DNA from: DASQPR01 sp035713725
Lineage (GTDB): Bacteria > Actinomycetota > Actinomycetes > Mycobacteriales > Micromonosporaceae
Direction of reading: 5' to 3'
NCBI GenBank assembly: GCA_035713725.1
Contig: DASTMZ010000167.1
Coordinates: 1-12,964 of the forward strand
DNA length: 12,964 nt
Made by a program: the position numbers and the translations under genes. Positions 1 through 5,657 of the stretch are shown one piece after another (positions within the stretch are counted from its first letter, which is position 1; each line of letters opens with the position of its first letter). The notes under the pieces are model-generated. The model had not been told where the DNA came from and made no database searches. It was given only the letters and a program-made list of their open reading frames with translations.

Positions 1-191
1 ACCGGGTCTCCGAAGTGGAGATCACCGCGATGGTGGCGGCACTTGTCGACCGGGGTTGGCTCAACCCGGGCGCGCTGATCATCCTGGAGCGCTCGAAGCG
101 CTCGCCCGCGCCGACCTGGGTGCAGTCAGTCACCGCGGAGCGCTCTCGCCGATACGGTGAGACCATGCTTTGGTACGGTCGCCGCTCATGA
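1..191 (+). CDS. rsmD: 16S rRNA (guanine-966-N2)-methyltransferase RsmD, C-terminal fragment
   Basis: Only the last 62 codons are present; the 5' part lies outside the window and the reading frame enters at base 3. The visible protein contains RGWLNPGALIILERSKRS and ends SRRYGETMLWYGRRS, which matches the end of the RsmD family: the last beta-strands of the Rossmann methyltransferase fold followed by the typical 'RxYGxTxLWYG' ending. The enzyme methylates G966 of 16S rRNA during small-subunit assembly, using S-adenosylmethionine. The catalytic N/DPPY motif would be upstream and cannot be checked. The TGA stop (189-191) overlaps the ATG of coaD as ATGA, the usual actinobacterial rsmD-coaD arrangement, implying one transcript and coupled translation. 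Confidence 0.88.
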   Translation, partial: RVSEVEITAMVAALVDRGWLNPGALIILERSKRSPAPTWVQSVTAERSRRYGETMLWYGRRS

Positions 192-703
192 ACACCCGCG
201 AACCGAGCCGGGCGGTCTGCCCTGGTTCGTTCGACCCCGCCACCAACGGGCACCTGGACATCATCGGCCGCGCAAGCCGGCTCTACGACGAGATCATCGT
301 CGCGGTGCTCGTGAACGAGTCGAAGCATGGGCTCTTCTCCTACATCGAGCGCATGGAAATGCTCGCTGAGATCACAAAGGACCTCGTCAACGTACGCGTG
401 ACGTCGTTCGAGGGGCTGCTGGTCGACTTCTGCCGCGCAGAGCATGTGAAGGTCGTCGTCCGGGGTTTGCGCGCTGTCACCGACTTCGACTACGAGCTGA
501 AGATGGCTCAGATGAACCACGGCCTGTCCGGCCTGGAGACGTTGTTCATGCCGACCAACCCGCTCTACTCGTTCGTGTCGTCGAGCCTCATCAAGGACGT
601 CGCGAAGTGGGGCGGCGACGTGTCGGCGCACGTACCCGAGTCGGTGGCGGCGCGGCTCAAGCAGCGCCTCGCGGACCGTTATCCGCGCGGCGTGGGCGCG
701 TGA
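188..703 (+). CDS. coaD: Phosphopantetheine adenylyltransferase (PPAT, CoaD)
   Basis: A 171-aa protein, slightly longer than the usual 157-165 because of about eight extra N-terminal residues. PPAT moves AMP from ATP to 4'-phosphopantetheine, giving dephospho-CoA, the penultimate cytoplasmic step of CoA synthesis. Visible motifs: CPGSFDPATNGHLDII at residues 11-26, holding the nucleotidyltransferase (T/H)xGH-type motif with H22; RGLRAVTDFDYELKMAQMN in the middle; and SSSLIKDVAKWGGDVSAHVP near the end, the family's C-terminal signature. I chose the ATG at 188 because it overlaps the rsmD stop as ATGA. An in-frame TTG at 170 would lie inside rsmD and add residues with no family match. It follows rsmD in most actinobacteria. 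Stop at 701-703. Confidence 0.95.
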   Translation: MNTREPSRAVCPGSFDPATNGHLDIIGRASRLYDEIIVAVLVNESKHGLFSYIERMEMLAEITKDLVNVRVTSFEGLLVDFCRAEHVKVVVRGLRAVTDFDYELKMAQMNHGLSGLETLFMPTNPLYSFVSSSLIKDVAKWGGDVSAHVPESVAARLKQRLADRYPRGVGA

Positions 704-785
704 CCCACCGCGGACGTTGACTTTGGTCGCCGCCGTCTCGCGGACGAATCTCACGATTGACACGATGTCGCCGACGTCACCTGCG

Positions 786-820
786 CCGCTCGCGCGTTGA
801 GCGGTTCGGCGGGTCGCCGA
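786..820 (+). terminator. Possible terminator hairpins downstream of coaD
   Basis: Two small adjacent inverted repeats: CCGCTC (786-791) pairs with GAGCGG (799-804) across a 7-nt loop, and TCGGC (806-810) pairs with GCCGA (815/816-820). There is no U-tract, as is common in actinobacterial terminators, and random GC-rich sequence often makes such stems, so this is weak. Their place about 85 nt after the coaD stop suits termination of the rsmD-coaD transcript. Confidence 0.25.
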
Positions 821-836
821 CGGCGCGCCGGACCGT

Positions 837-861
837 CATGATGGTTTGGCCGCGCATCATG
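837..861. repeat. 7-bp inverted repeat upstream of the SepIVA-like gene
   Basis: CATGATG at 837-843 and CATCATG at 855-861 are perfect reverse complements with an 11-nt spacer, about 70 bp before the chosen start. It could be a regulator site or an mRNA hairpin. Arms of 7 bp can arise by chance. Confidence 0.3.
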
Positions 862-919
862 GGGTAACACGCATCGCTGCACGGGGCGTCGGGGGGCGCG
901 GCACGATGAGCAATGTGAC

Positions 920-924
920 AGGAG
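920..924 (+). promoter_or_regulatory. Ribosome-binding site deciding the SepIVA-like start
   Basis: AGGAG at 920-924 sits 5 nt before GTG at 930 and favours that start over ATG 906, which has only a run of G about 12 nt upstream, and over GTG 924, which overlaps the motif. Confidence 0.55.
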
Positions 925-929
925 TGTTC

Positions 930-1424
930 GTGGATCCGCTCGATCGCATCGACGAGGTCATCGCGCTGGTTGAGGCGGCCCGTTCCATGCCGATGTCGCG
1001 CAACTGCATCGTGGACCGCAGTGAGATGATCGCGATTCTCGATCAGCTTCGCAGTGAGCTGCCCGCCGAGATGCGGCGCGCGTCGGCGCTGCTCGACGAG
1101 CGCGACAAGATCCTCGACGCTGGCAAGCGCGAGGCCGACCGCATCATCGGCCATGCCGAGGACGAGCACGCACGGCTGGTGTCCATGAACGAGATCACGG
1201 TCTCGGCCGAGCACGAGGGTGCGCGGCTGGTCGCGGACGCTCGCGCCGAGGCACAGCGGCTCCGCGATGAGGTCGACGACTACGTGGACACCGCCCTCGC
1301 CAACTTCGAGCAGTTCCTGACGCGGTCGCTGGCGTCGATCGAGCGTGGCCGCGACAAGATGCACGCGCTGCGCGAGATAGGGTCGTTCGTGGGCGACGAG
1401 GACGAGCGACCGCTGCCGTTCTGA
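930..1424 (+). CDS. sepIVA: Short SepIVA-like (DivIVA-type) coiled-coil septation protein
   Basis: From GTG 930 the product is 164 aa. The N-terminus (IDEVIALVEAARSMPM) resembles mycobacterial SepIVA (Rv2927c), which has a similar 'LDEL..IVEEARGVPM' stretch. It is followed by ELPAEMRRASALLDERDKILDAG, heptad-rich coiled coil (about residues 44-135, many READRI/ARAEAQRL-type segments), then DDYVDTALANFEQFL and SLASIERGRDKM, matching the SepIVA C-terminal region. SepIVA is an essential DivIVA-domain factor in mycobacterial septation and peptidoglycan regulation, acting at the inner membrane. The next genes (yceD, rnc, mutM, smc) are those that follow SepIVA in mycobacteria, which supports orthology. 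From memory SepIVA is about 245 aa, so this homologue lacks much of the central repetitive coiled coil. No membrane segment is visible. Similarity was judged by eye; a generic DivIVA/F0-b-like coiled coil is the alternative. Confidence 0.75.
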   Translation: MDPLDRIDEVIALVEAARSMPMSRNCIVDRSEMIAILDQLRSELPAEMRRASALLDERDKILDAGKREADRIIGHAEDEHARLVSMNEITVSAEHEGARLVADARAEAQRLRDEVDDYVDTALANFEQFLTRSLASIERGRDKMHALREIGSFVGDEDERPLPF

Positions 1425-1505
1425 CCGGACGGTTCGCGGCGGATCAGGTGAGCCGGGTCGGTGCCGGCGAGCCGTCCCGGACCCGCACCGAGCAAAGCAG
1501 GGCGA

Positions 1506-1536
1506 TTCGACGCTCCGACCTGCGCTCGGGTACGCT
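1506..1536 (+). promoter_or_regulatory. Candidate sigma-A-type promoter for yceD-rpmF-rnc
   Basis: TACGCT at 1531-1536 fits the TAnnnT -10 consensus and is followed by a T-rich tetramer. TTCGAC at 1506-1511 is a possible -35 with a 19-bp spacer, slightly long. A start point near 1543 would leave a leader of about 60 nt before GTG 1605. The rest of 1425-1604 holds no gene I can support. Confidence 0.4.
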
Positions 1537-1604
1537 TTTGCGCGGCCCGTACGCGGTGGCCGAGATCATTTCTACCGAAACCAGACGCCGAAAACCCCAT
1601 CATC

Positions 1605-2246
1605 GTGCCCAATCATTCGCTTCATCACCTCGACGCCCGGGCGCCGCTGGTCCTCGATACCCGGGACCTGCCGCGTGGCCCGGGTTCGATGCGTGAGGTG
1701 CAACGGGTGGTGCCGGCGCCGGGTGATCTCGGACTCCAGCTCATCGGCGTCCCCCGCGGCACGGATCTCACGCTCGACCTGACTCTGCAGTCGGTGACCG
1801 AGGGCGTCTACGTCTCCGGTCACGTCAGCGGCGGCCTGGCGGGCGAATGCGGTCGGTGCCTGCGACCGATCCAGGACACCGTCGATGTCGAGATCGCGGA
1901 GCTGTACGCCTACGCGGACAGCACCACCGACGAGACGACCGAGGACGACGAGGTTGGCCGGATCCAGGGTGATCTCATCGACCTGGAGCCGGTGGTCCGC
2001 GACGCGATCGTGCTGGCGCTGCCGGTGAATCCGGTGTGCGGCGACGATTGCCGAGGGCTCTGCCCCGACTGCGGCGTACCGTGGGACGACCTGCCCGCCG
2101 ACCACCGGCACGAGCAGGACGACCCGCGCTGGGCCGCACTACGCAAGCTTGGCTTGGCCGACGACGGCCACCCGAACAACGGTTCGGTGAACCACGCCGC
2201 ACCGGGCACCGCGACCGACGCCCATCAGACCGAATTCGAGGAGTAA
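1605..2246 (+). CDS. yceD: YceD/DUF177 family protein (23S rRNA accumulation protein)
   Basis: From GTG 1605 the product is 213 aa. DUF177 proteins sit immediately upstream of rpmF in most bacteria and are needed for normal 23S rRNA/large-subunit levels; the molecular activity is unclear. Family features: APLVLDTRDLPRGPGSM near the N-terminus, GECGRCLRPI (C82, C85), ETTEDDEVGRIQGDLIDLEPVVRDAIVLALP, then CxxxCxGLCPDCG (C145, C149, C153, C156) and HRHEQDDPRWAALRKL. The cysteine sets may bind metal. I chose GTG 1605 because the conserved 'PLVLDT' strand would be lost from the next start (ATG 1689) and there is no other plausible in-frame start just upstream; it has no clear Shine-Dalgarno. A tail of about 25 residues after LRKLGLADD is variable. 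Its last codons contain the ribosome-binding site of rpmF, so the two are probably coupled. Confidence 0.92.
   Translation: MPNHSLHHLDARAPLVLDTRDLPRGPGSMREVQRVVPAPGDLGLQLIGVPRGTDLTLDLTLQSVTEGVYVSGHVSGGLAGECGRCLRPIQDTVDVEIAELYAYADSTTDETTEDDEVGRIQGDLIDLEPVVRDAIVLALPVNPVCGDDCRGLCPDCGVPWDDLPADHRHEQDDPRWAALRKLGLADDGHPNNGSVNHAAPGTATDAHQTEFEE
2238..2243 (+). promoter_or_regulatory. rpmF ribosome-binding site inside the end of yceD
   Basis: GAGGAG at 2238-2243 forms the last two sense codons of yceD and lies 9 nt before the rpmF GTG at 2253. Confidence 0.6.
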
Positions 2247-2252
2247 GTAGCC

Positions 2253-2426
2253 GTGGCCGTCCCCAAGCGCCGAATGTCGCGCAGCAATACCCGGTCCCGC
2301 CGGGCCAATTGGAAGGCAACCGTGGTCGCGACCGTGGCCTGCCCACAGTGCAAGTCACCGAAGCTGCCGCATGCGGCGTGTACGGTGTGCGGCACGTACA
2401 ACGGTCGCCAGGTCATCGAGGTCTGA
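2253..2426 (+). CDS. rpmF: 50S ribosomal protein bL32 (zinc-ribbon type)
   Basis: A 57-aa protein starting GTG: MAVPKRRMSRSNTRSRRANW, then VACPQCKSPKLPHAACTVCGTYNGRQVIEV to the TGA at 2424-2426. The start 'AVPKRR.SRSNTR.RR..WK' is diagnostic of bL32, a structural component of the large ribosomal subunit. Four cysteines (C30, C33, C43, C46) form an intact zinc ribbon, so this is the zinc-binding (C+) form rather than the cysteine-free form some actinobacteria make under zinc shortage. It lies 6 bp after yceD and 70 bp before rnc, the standard yceD-rpmF order. Confidence 0.96.
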   Translation: MAVPKRRMSRSNTRSRRANWKATVVATVACPQCKSPKLPHAACTVCGTYNGRQVIEV

Positions 2427-2486
2427 CGATCGTCGTACGGACCCGTCGCCGGCTTGGTGCGGCGAGTTCACGGTTGCCGCATCACC

Positions 2487-2491
2487 AGGAG
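2487..2491 (+). promoter_or_regulatory. rnc ribosome-binding site
   Basis: AGGAG 5 nt before the ATG at 2497 fixes the rnc start. The frame is open further upstream, into rpmF, but that upstream translation has no RNase III similarity. Confidence 0.65.
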
Positions 2492-2496
2492 TTGCC

Positions 2497-3291
2497 ATGA
2501 AGCCCCGCCCACCGGCGACGCTGCTCGAAGCGGCCGTCGGCGTGGGACTTGGTCCGGAGCTGCTCGAGCGTGCCCTGACCCACCGGTCGTACGCATACGA
2601 GAACGGTGGCCTGCCGACCAACGAGCGGCTGGAGTTCCTCGGTGACGCGGTGCTGAGCGTGGTCATCACGACCGCGCTCTACCTCGACCATCCGACCCTG
2701 CCAGAAGGCAACCTTGCCAAGCTCCGGGCAAGCGTGGTGAACATGCGCGCGCTCGCCGACGTGGCGCGCGGGCTCGGCCCCGGTGGGCTCGGCGCGCACC
2801 TGCTGCTCGGCAAGGGCGAGGAGGCGACCGGCGGCCGAGACAAGGCGAGCATCCTCGCCGACACGCTCGAGGCGCTGCTCGGCGCGATCTATCTCGAGCA
2901 CGGCCTGCCGGTCGCGACGACCGTCATCCACAAGCTCTTTGGTCCGTTGATGACGGACGCGGCCGGTCGAGGCGCCGGCCTGGACTGGAAGACGAGCCTG
3001 CAGGAACTGACCGCGTCGCTGGGCCTCGGCGTGCCGGAATATCGCATCGAGGACGCCGGTCCCGACCACGCGAAGACGTTCACCGCCTGGGCGGTTGTCT
3101 CGGGCCGCCAGTTCGGCGGTGTCTCGGGCGGCAGCAAGAAGGAGGCGGAGCAGCGCGCCGCCGAAGCGGCGTGGCACCAGCTCTACCAGCCCGTCGGCCC
3201 GGAGGCGAGCAGCCCGCCGGCCCCGCACGGAGCCATTGCGCCACGGCCAGAGGCCGAGCCTCCGGCCGCCCCGACCGGCCCGACTTTGTAG
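2497..3291 (+). CDS. rnc: Ribonuclease III
   Basis: A 264-aa double-strand-specific endoribonuclease that processes rRNA precursors and structured mRNAs. The RNase III domain (about 8-150) has the signature NERLEFLGDAVLS at 42-54 with acidic residues E43, E46 and D50, and the second half DKASILADTLEALLGAIYLE at 115-134 with D122 and E125; these match E. coli E38, E41, D45, D114 and E117, so the metal site is complete. A dsRNA-binding domain follows (about 163-231: DWKTSLQELTASLG ... GGSKKEAEQRAAEAAWHQL). The last ~30 residues are a Pro/Ala-rich, probably disordered tail, making it longer than the usual 225-240 aa. It sits with yceD and rpmF, and the next start is 10 bp downstream, consistent with one operon for rRNA and ribosome maturation. 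Confidence 0.96.
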   Translation: MKPRPPATLLEAAVGVGLGPELLERALTHRSYAYENGGLPTNERLEFLGDAVLSVVITTALYLDHPTLPEGNLAKLRASVVNMRALADVARGLGPGGLGAHLLLGKGEEATGGRDKASILADTLEALLGAIYLEHGLPVATTVIHKLFGPLMTDAAGRGAGLDWKTSLQELTASLGLGVPEYRIEDAGPDHAKTFTAWAVVSGRQFGGVSGGSKKEAEQRAAEAAWHQLYQPVGPEASSPPAPHGAIAPRPEAEPPAAPTGPTL

Positions 3292-3301
3292 CGGCACACC
3301 G

Positions 3302-4786
3302 ATGTCCGACACGCGCGGAACGCAGCCCCCGGCCGCCGCCGGTGGCCGCCGGCCACGTCGCGGACTCGGTCGGGTCGGCGCGTACCACGGTGACGACGTG
3401 TCCGACGTGGCCGACGGTTGGTCGCGCGACGTCAACGAGCGGCTCGATCCGCACGGCTCAGCCGAGGCTGGAGCGTCCACTGACTCCGGCCGTGCGGTCG
3501 ACGGCCACGCCAGTGATGCCAGGTTGGCCGGCCGCCCGACGGTGGCGGGCGATTCCGCGTGGCCGGGGCGCGGCATCGACGGGCGACCGGGCGTGCATGG
3601 GCGAGGGCACGAACGCGACACCGCGGCCACCGCGTCACCGCGCTGGGACCTGTTCCGCGACGTCGGCGTCCCGCTCGGCATCTTCGCGCTCACCCGGCTC
3701 GCGCAGATCCTCGTGCTCGACTGGATGCGTCGGCCCGGCGAGACCCTGACCAACCGGCTCCTGAGCTGGGACGCGGATTGGTTCATCCGGGTTGCGACGA
3801 ATGGGTACCCACACGGTTACACGTACGACCCGGGCGGCAACCTGACCGGCAACGAGCTCGCGTTCTTCCCGCTCTACCCGTGGCTGATCCGGCTCGTCGA
3901 CCACCTCGGGGTGACGCCGACGAACAGTGCACTGGCCGTGTCCTGGATCGCCGCCGCCGTCGCCGCGGTGCTCGTCTACTCGCTCGGGCGGCGGCTGGCC
4001 ACCGGTGTCGGCCAGCCCGCGTACGTGGCTCGGCGGATCGGGTACGCGCTGGTGTTGTTGTGCTTCGCGCAGCCGCTGTCCGTGGTGCTGTCGATGGGCT
4101 ACAGCGAGCCGGTGTTTCTTGCCCTGGTGGCCGGCATGTTCCTCGCCGCGTACCGGCGTTGGTGGTTGCTGGCCGGCCTGCTCGGCTTCGCGGCGGGCCT
4201 GACGAGGCCGACCGGCGCGGCCGCCGCCGTGGGCCTTGCGACCGCGGCGGTGATCTGCATGGCGGATCCGGCGAGGCATTGGCGCGAGAAGGCCACCGCG
4301 GCGGTCGGCTCGATCGTGGCGCTCGCCGGGGTGCCCGCATACATCGGCTGGGTCGGCCTCCGCGTCGGCCACTGGGACGCCTGGTTCAAGATCCAGACCG
4401 CCGGGTGGGGAACCACATTCGACTACGGGCGCTCGACCTGGGACTTCGTGAGCGCGACGGTGCGCACCGGCGTCGACTGGGTGTCGATCAGCGTGATGCT
4501 GATCCTGATCATCGCGACCGTCGCGCTGGCCATTGGGGCTCGGCAGAACGCGTGGTTGCCGCTCACCGTCTACGGCGTGCTCGCCTACCTGCTCGTCGTC
4601 GGACAAGCGGGCTACTTTCACTCGAAGCCGCGGCTGATGCTGCCCGTGCTGGTGGTGCTGCTGCCGGCCGCGTTCGCCGCGGGTCGCGCGCGGCCGGTCC
4701 GCGCGACGTGGTGGCTGATCGCCTACGCCGCCTTCGGTCTGTGGTACGGCGCCTACATGATCACCGTGTGGCAGTACGCGATCTGA
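3302..4786 (+). CDS. PIG-V/GT76-like integral membrane mannosyltransferase
   Basis: From ATG 3302 the product is 494 aa. The first ~115 residues are charged, Gly/Arg-rich and probably disordered in the cytoplasm. Then come about nine or ten membrane segments (first near 121-141, last near the C-terminus, WWLIAYAAFGLWYGAYMITVW). GT-C-like motifs match bacterial relatives of eukaryotic PIG-V: SWDADWFIRVATNGYP (W156, D157, D159), ELAFFPLYP (188-193), SMGYSEPVF (267-271) and GLTRPTG. Such enzymes use polyprenyl-phosphate-linked mannose at the outer face of the membrane; the acceptor here is unknown. The start is uncertain: ATG 3302 has no good Shine-Dalgarno, and GTG codons at about 3398, 3542 and 3593 would remove part of the disordered region but no domain. 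It ends one base before mutM, so the two are probably cotranscribed. In mycobacteria rnc is followed directly by mutM, so this gene looks inserted between them. Confidence 0.8.
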   Translation: MSDTRGTQPPAAAGGRRPRRGLGRVGAYHGDDVSDVADGWSRDVNERLDPHGSAEAGASTDSGRAVDGHASDARLAGRPTVAGDSAWPGRGIDGRPGVHGRGHERDTAATASPRWDLFRDVGVPLGIFALTRLAQILVLDWMRRPGETLTNRLLSWDADWFIRVATNGYPHGYTYDPGGNLTGNELAFFPLYPWLIRLVDHLGVTPTNSALAVSWIAAAVAAVLVYSLGRRLATGVGQPAYVARRIGYALVLLCFAQPLSVVLSMGYSEPVFLALVAGMFLAAYRRWWLLAGLLGFAAGLTRPTGAAAAVGLATAAVICMADPARHWREKATAAVGSIVALAGVPAYIGWVGLRVGHWDAWFKIQTAGWGTTFDYGRSTWDFVSATVRTGVDWVSISVMLILIIATVALAIGARQNAWLPLTVYGVLAYLLVVGQAGYFHSKPRLMLPVLVVLLPAAFAAGRARPVRATWWLIAYAAFGLWYGAYMITVWQYAI

Positions 4787-4787
4787 G

Positions 4788-5657
4788 ATGCCCGAACTGC
4801 CCGAGGTGGAGACCGTCCGCAATGGTCTGCTCGCCTGGACCGTCGGCAGGCCGATCGAGGCGGTCGAGGTGCTGCACCCGCGTGCGATCCGGCGGCACGC
4901 CCCGGGTGCCGTCGACTTCGTGGACGCGCTCGCCGGCCGTACCGTGACCGACGTCCGCCGACGCGGCAAATACCTGTGGCTGCCGCTGGACAACGGCGAC
5001 GCGATCATCGCGCACCTCGGCATGTCCGGACAGTTCCGGCTCGCGTCGGGCGGCACGCCGGACGACACCCACCTGCGGGTCCGGTTCCGCTTCGCGGATG
5101 GCGATCCGCAACTGCGCTTTGTGGACCAACGTACGTTCGGCGGGCTGTCGATCAGCCCGGGCGGCGCGGAGTTGCCGGACGAGATCGCGCACATCGCCCG
5201 GGATCCGATGGATCCGCAGTTCGACGACGCGGGGGTCGTCAAGGCGGTCCGCCGGCGGCGAAGCGAGATCAAGCGCGCGTTGCTGGACCAGTCGCTGATC
5301 TCCGGGGTCGGCAACATCTACGCCGACGAGGCGCTGTGGCGCGCCAAGGTGCACGGCGCCCGGCCGACCGATGCGTTGACGAAACCGGCCGTGCTTCGGT
5401 TGCTCGGTCACGTCCGCGACGTACTCGGCGAGGCGCTGGTCGCGGGCGGCACCAGCTTCGACTCGCTCTACGTCAACGTGAACGGCGAGAGTGGATACTT
5501 CGACCGCTCGCTCGCCGTCTACGGTCGCGAAGGGCTGCCCTGCCTCCGCTGCGGCACACCGATCCGGCGCGAGTCGTTCATGAACCGGTCGTCCTACTCG
5601 TGCCCGTCGTGCCAGCCGCGACCGCGTCATCGCCGGGTTCCAGCGGTCCGATCCTGA
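4788..5657 (+). CDS. mutM: Formamidopyrimidine-DNA glycosylase (Fpg/MutM)
   Basis: A 289-aa bifunctional glycosylase/AP lyase that removes 8-oxoguanine and formamidopyrimidines. It begins MPELPEVETV: P2 is the Schiff-base nucleophile and E3 the catalytic acid. K61 (RRGKYLW) is the conserved hairpin lysine, HLGMSGQFR holds the intercalating loop, FVDQRTFG follows, and SLISGVGNIYADEALW is the helix-two-turn-helix core. The C-terminal zinc finger is complete (C252, C255, C272, C275, with R267 in the beta-hairpin loop). A basic tail of 14 residues follows Q276. The ATG is one base after the mannosyltransferase stop. Its last 80 bases, coding for residue 264 onward, are shared with the convergent glycosyltransferase gene. 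Confidence 0.96.
   Translation: MPELPEVETVRNGLLAWTVGRPIEAVEVLHPRAIRRHAPGAVDFVDALAGRTVTDVRRRGKYLWLPLDNGDAIIAHLGMSGQFRLASGGTPDDTHLRVRFRFADGDPQLRFVDQRTFGGLSISPGGAELPDEIAHIARDPMDPQFDDAGVVKAVRRRRSEIKRALLDQSLISGVGNIYADEALWRAKVHGARPTDALTKPAVLRLLGHVRDVLGEALVAGGTSFDSLYVNVNGESGYFDRSLAVYGREGLPCLRCGTPIRRESFMNRSSYSCPSCQPRPRHRRVPAVRS

Larger units (their letters stand above)
704..929. other. Non-coding gap between coaD and the SepIVA-like gene
   Basis: I see no convincing gene in these 226 bases. Open frames here on either strand match nothing I recognise. The stretch holds a perfect TTGACA hexamer at 757-762 but no TAnnnT-like -10 at 16-18 bp, so I do not call a promoter. It also holds GC-rich hairpins (786-820), a 7-bp inverted repeat (837-861) and the ribosome-binding site of the next gene. 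Confidence 0.6.

Noticed and set aside
757..762. Perfect TTGACA as a promoter for the SepIVA-like gene
   Set aside because: No -10-like hexamer lies at 16-18 bp; the hexamer alone is not enough.
777..1364. Minus-strand 195-codon open frame opposite the SepIVA-like gene
   Set aside because: It is the antisense shadow of a high-GC coding region; the translation has no recognisable domain and the plus-strand gene is well supported.
1452..1485. GC-rich inverted repeats after the SepIVA-like gene as a terminator
   Set aside because: Stems of only 5-6 bp that compete with each other, expected by chance at this base composition.
3559..4947. 462-codon open frame overlapping the mannosyltransferase and mutM in another frame
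   Set aside because: The translation is Arg/Ala-rich without domains, and the overlapped genes carry clear family motifs.
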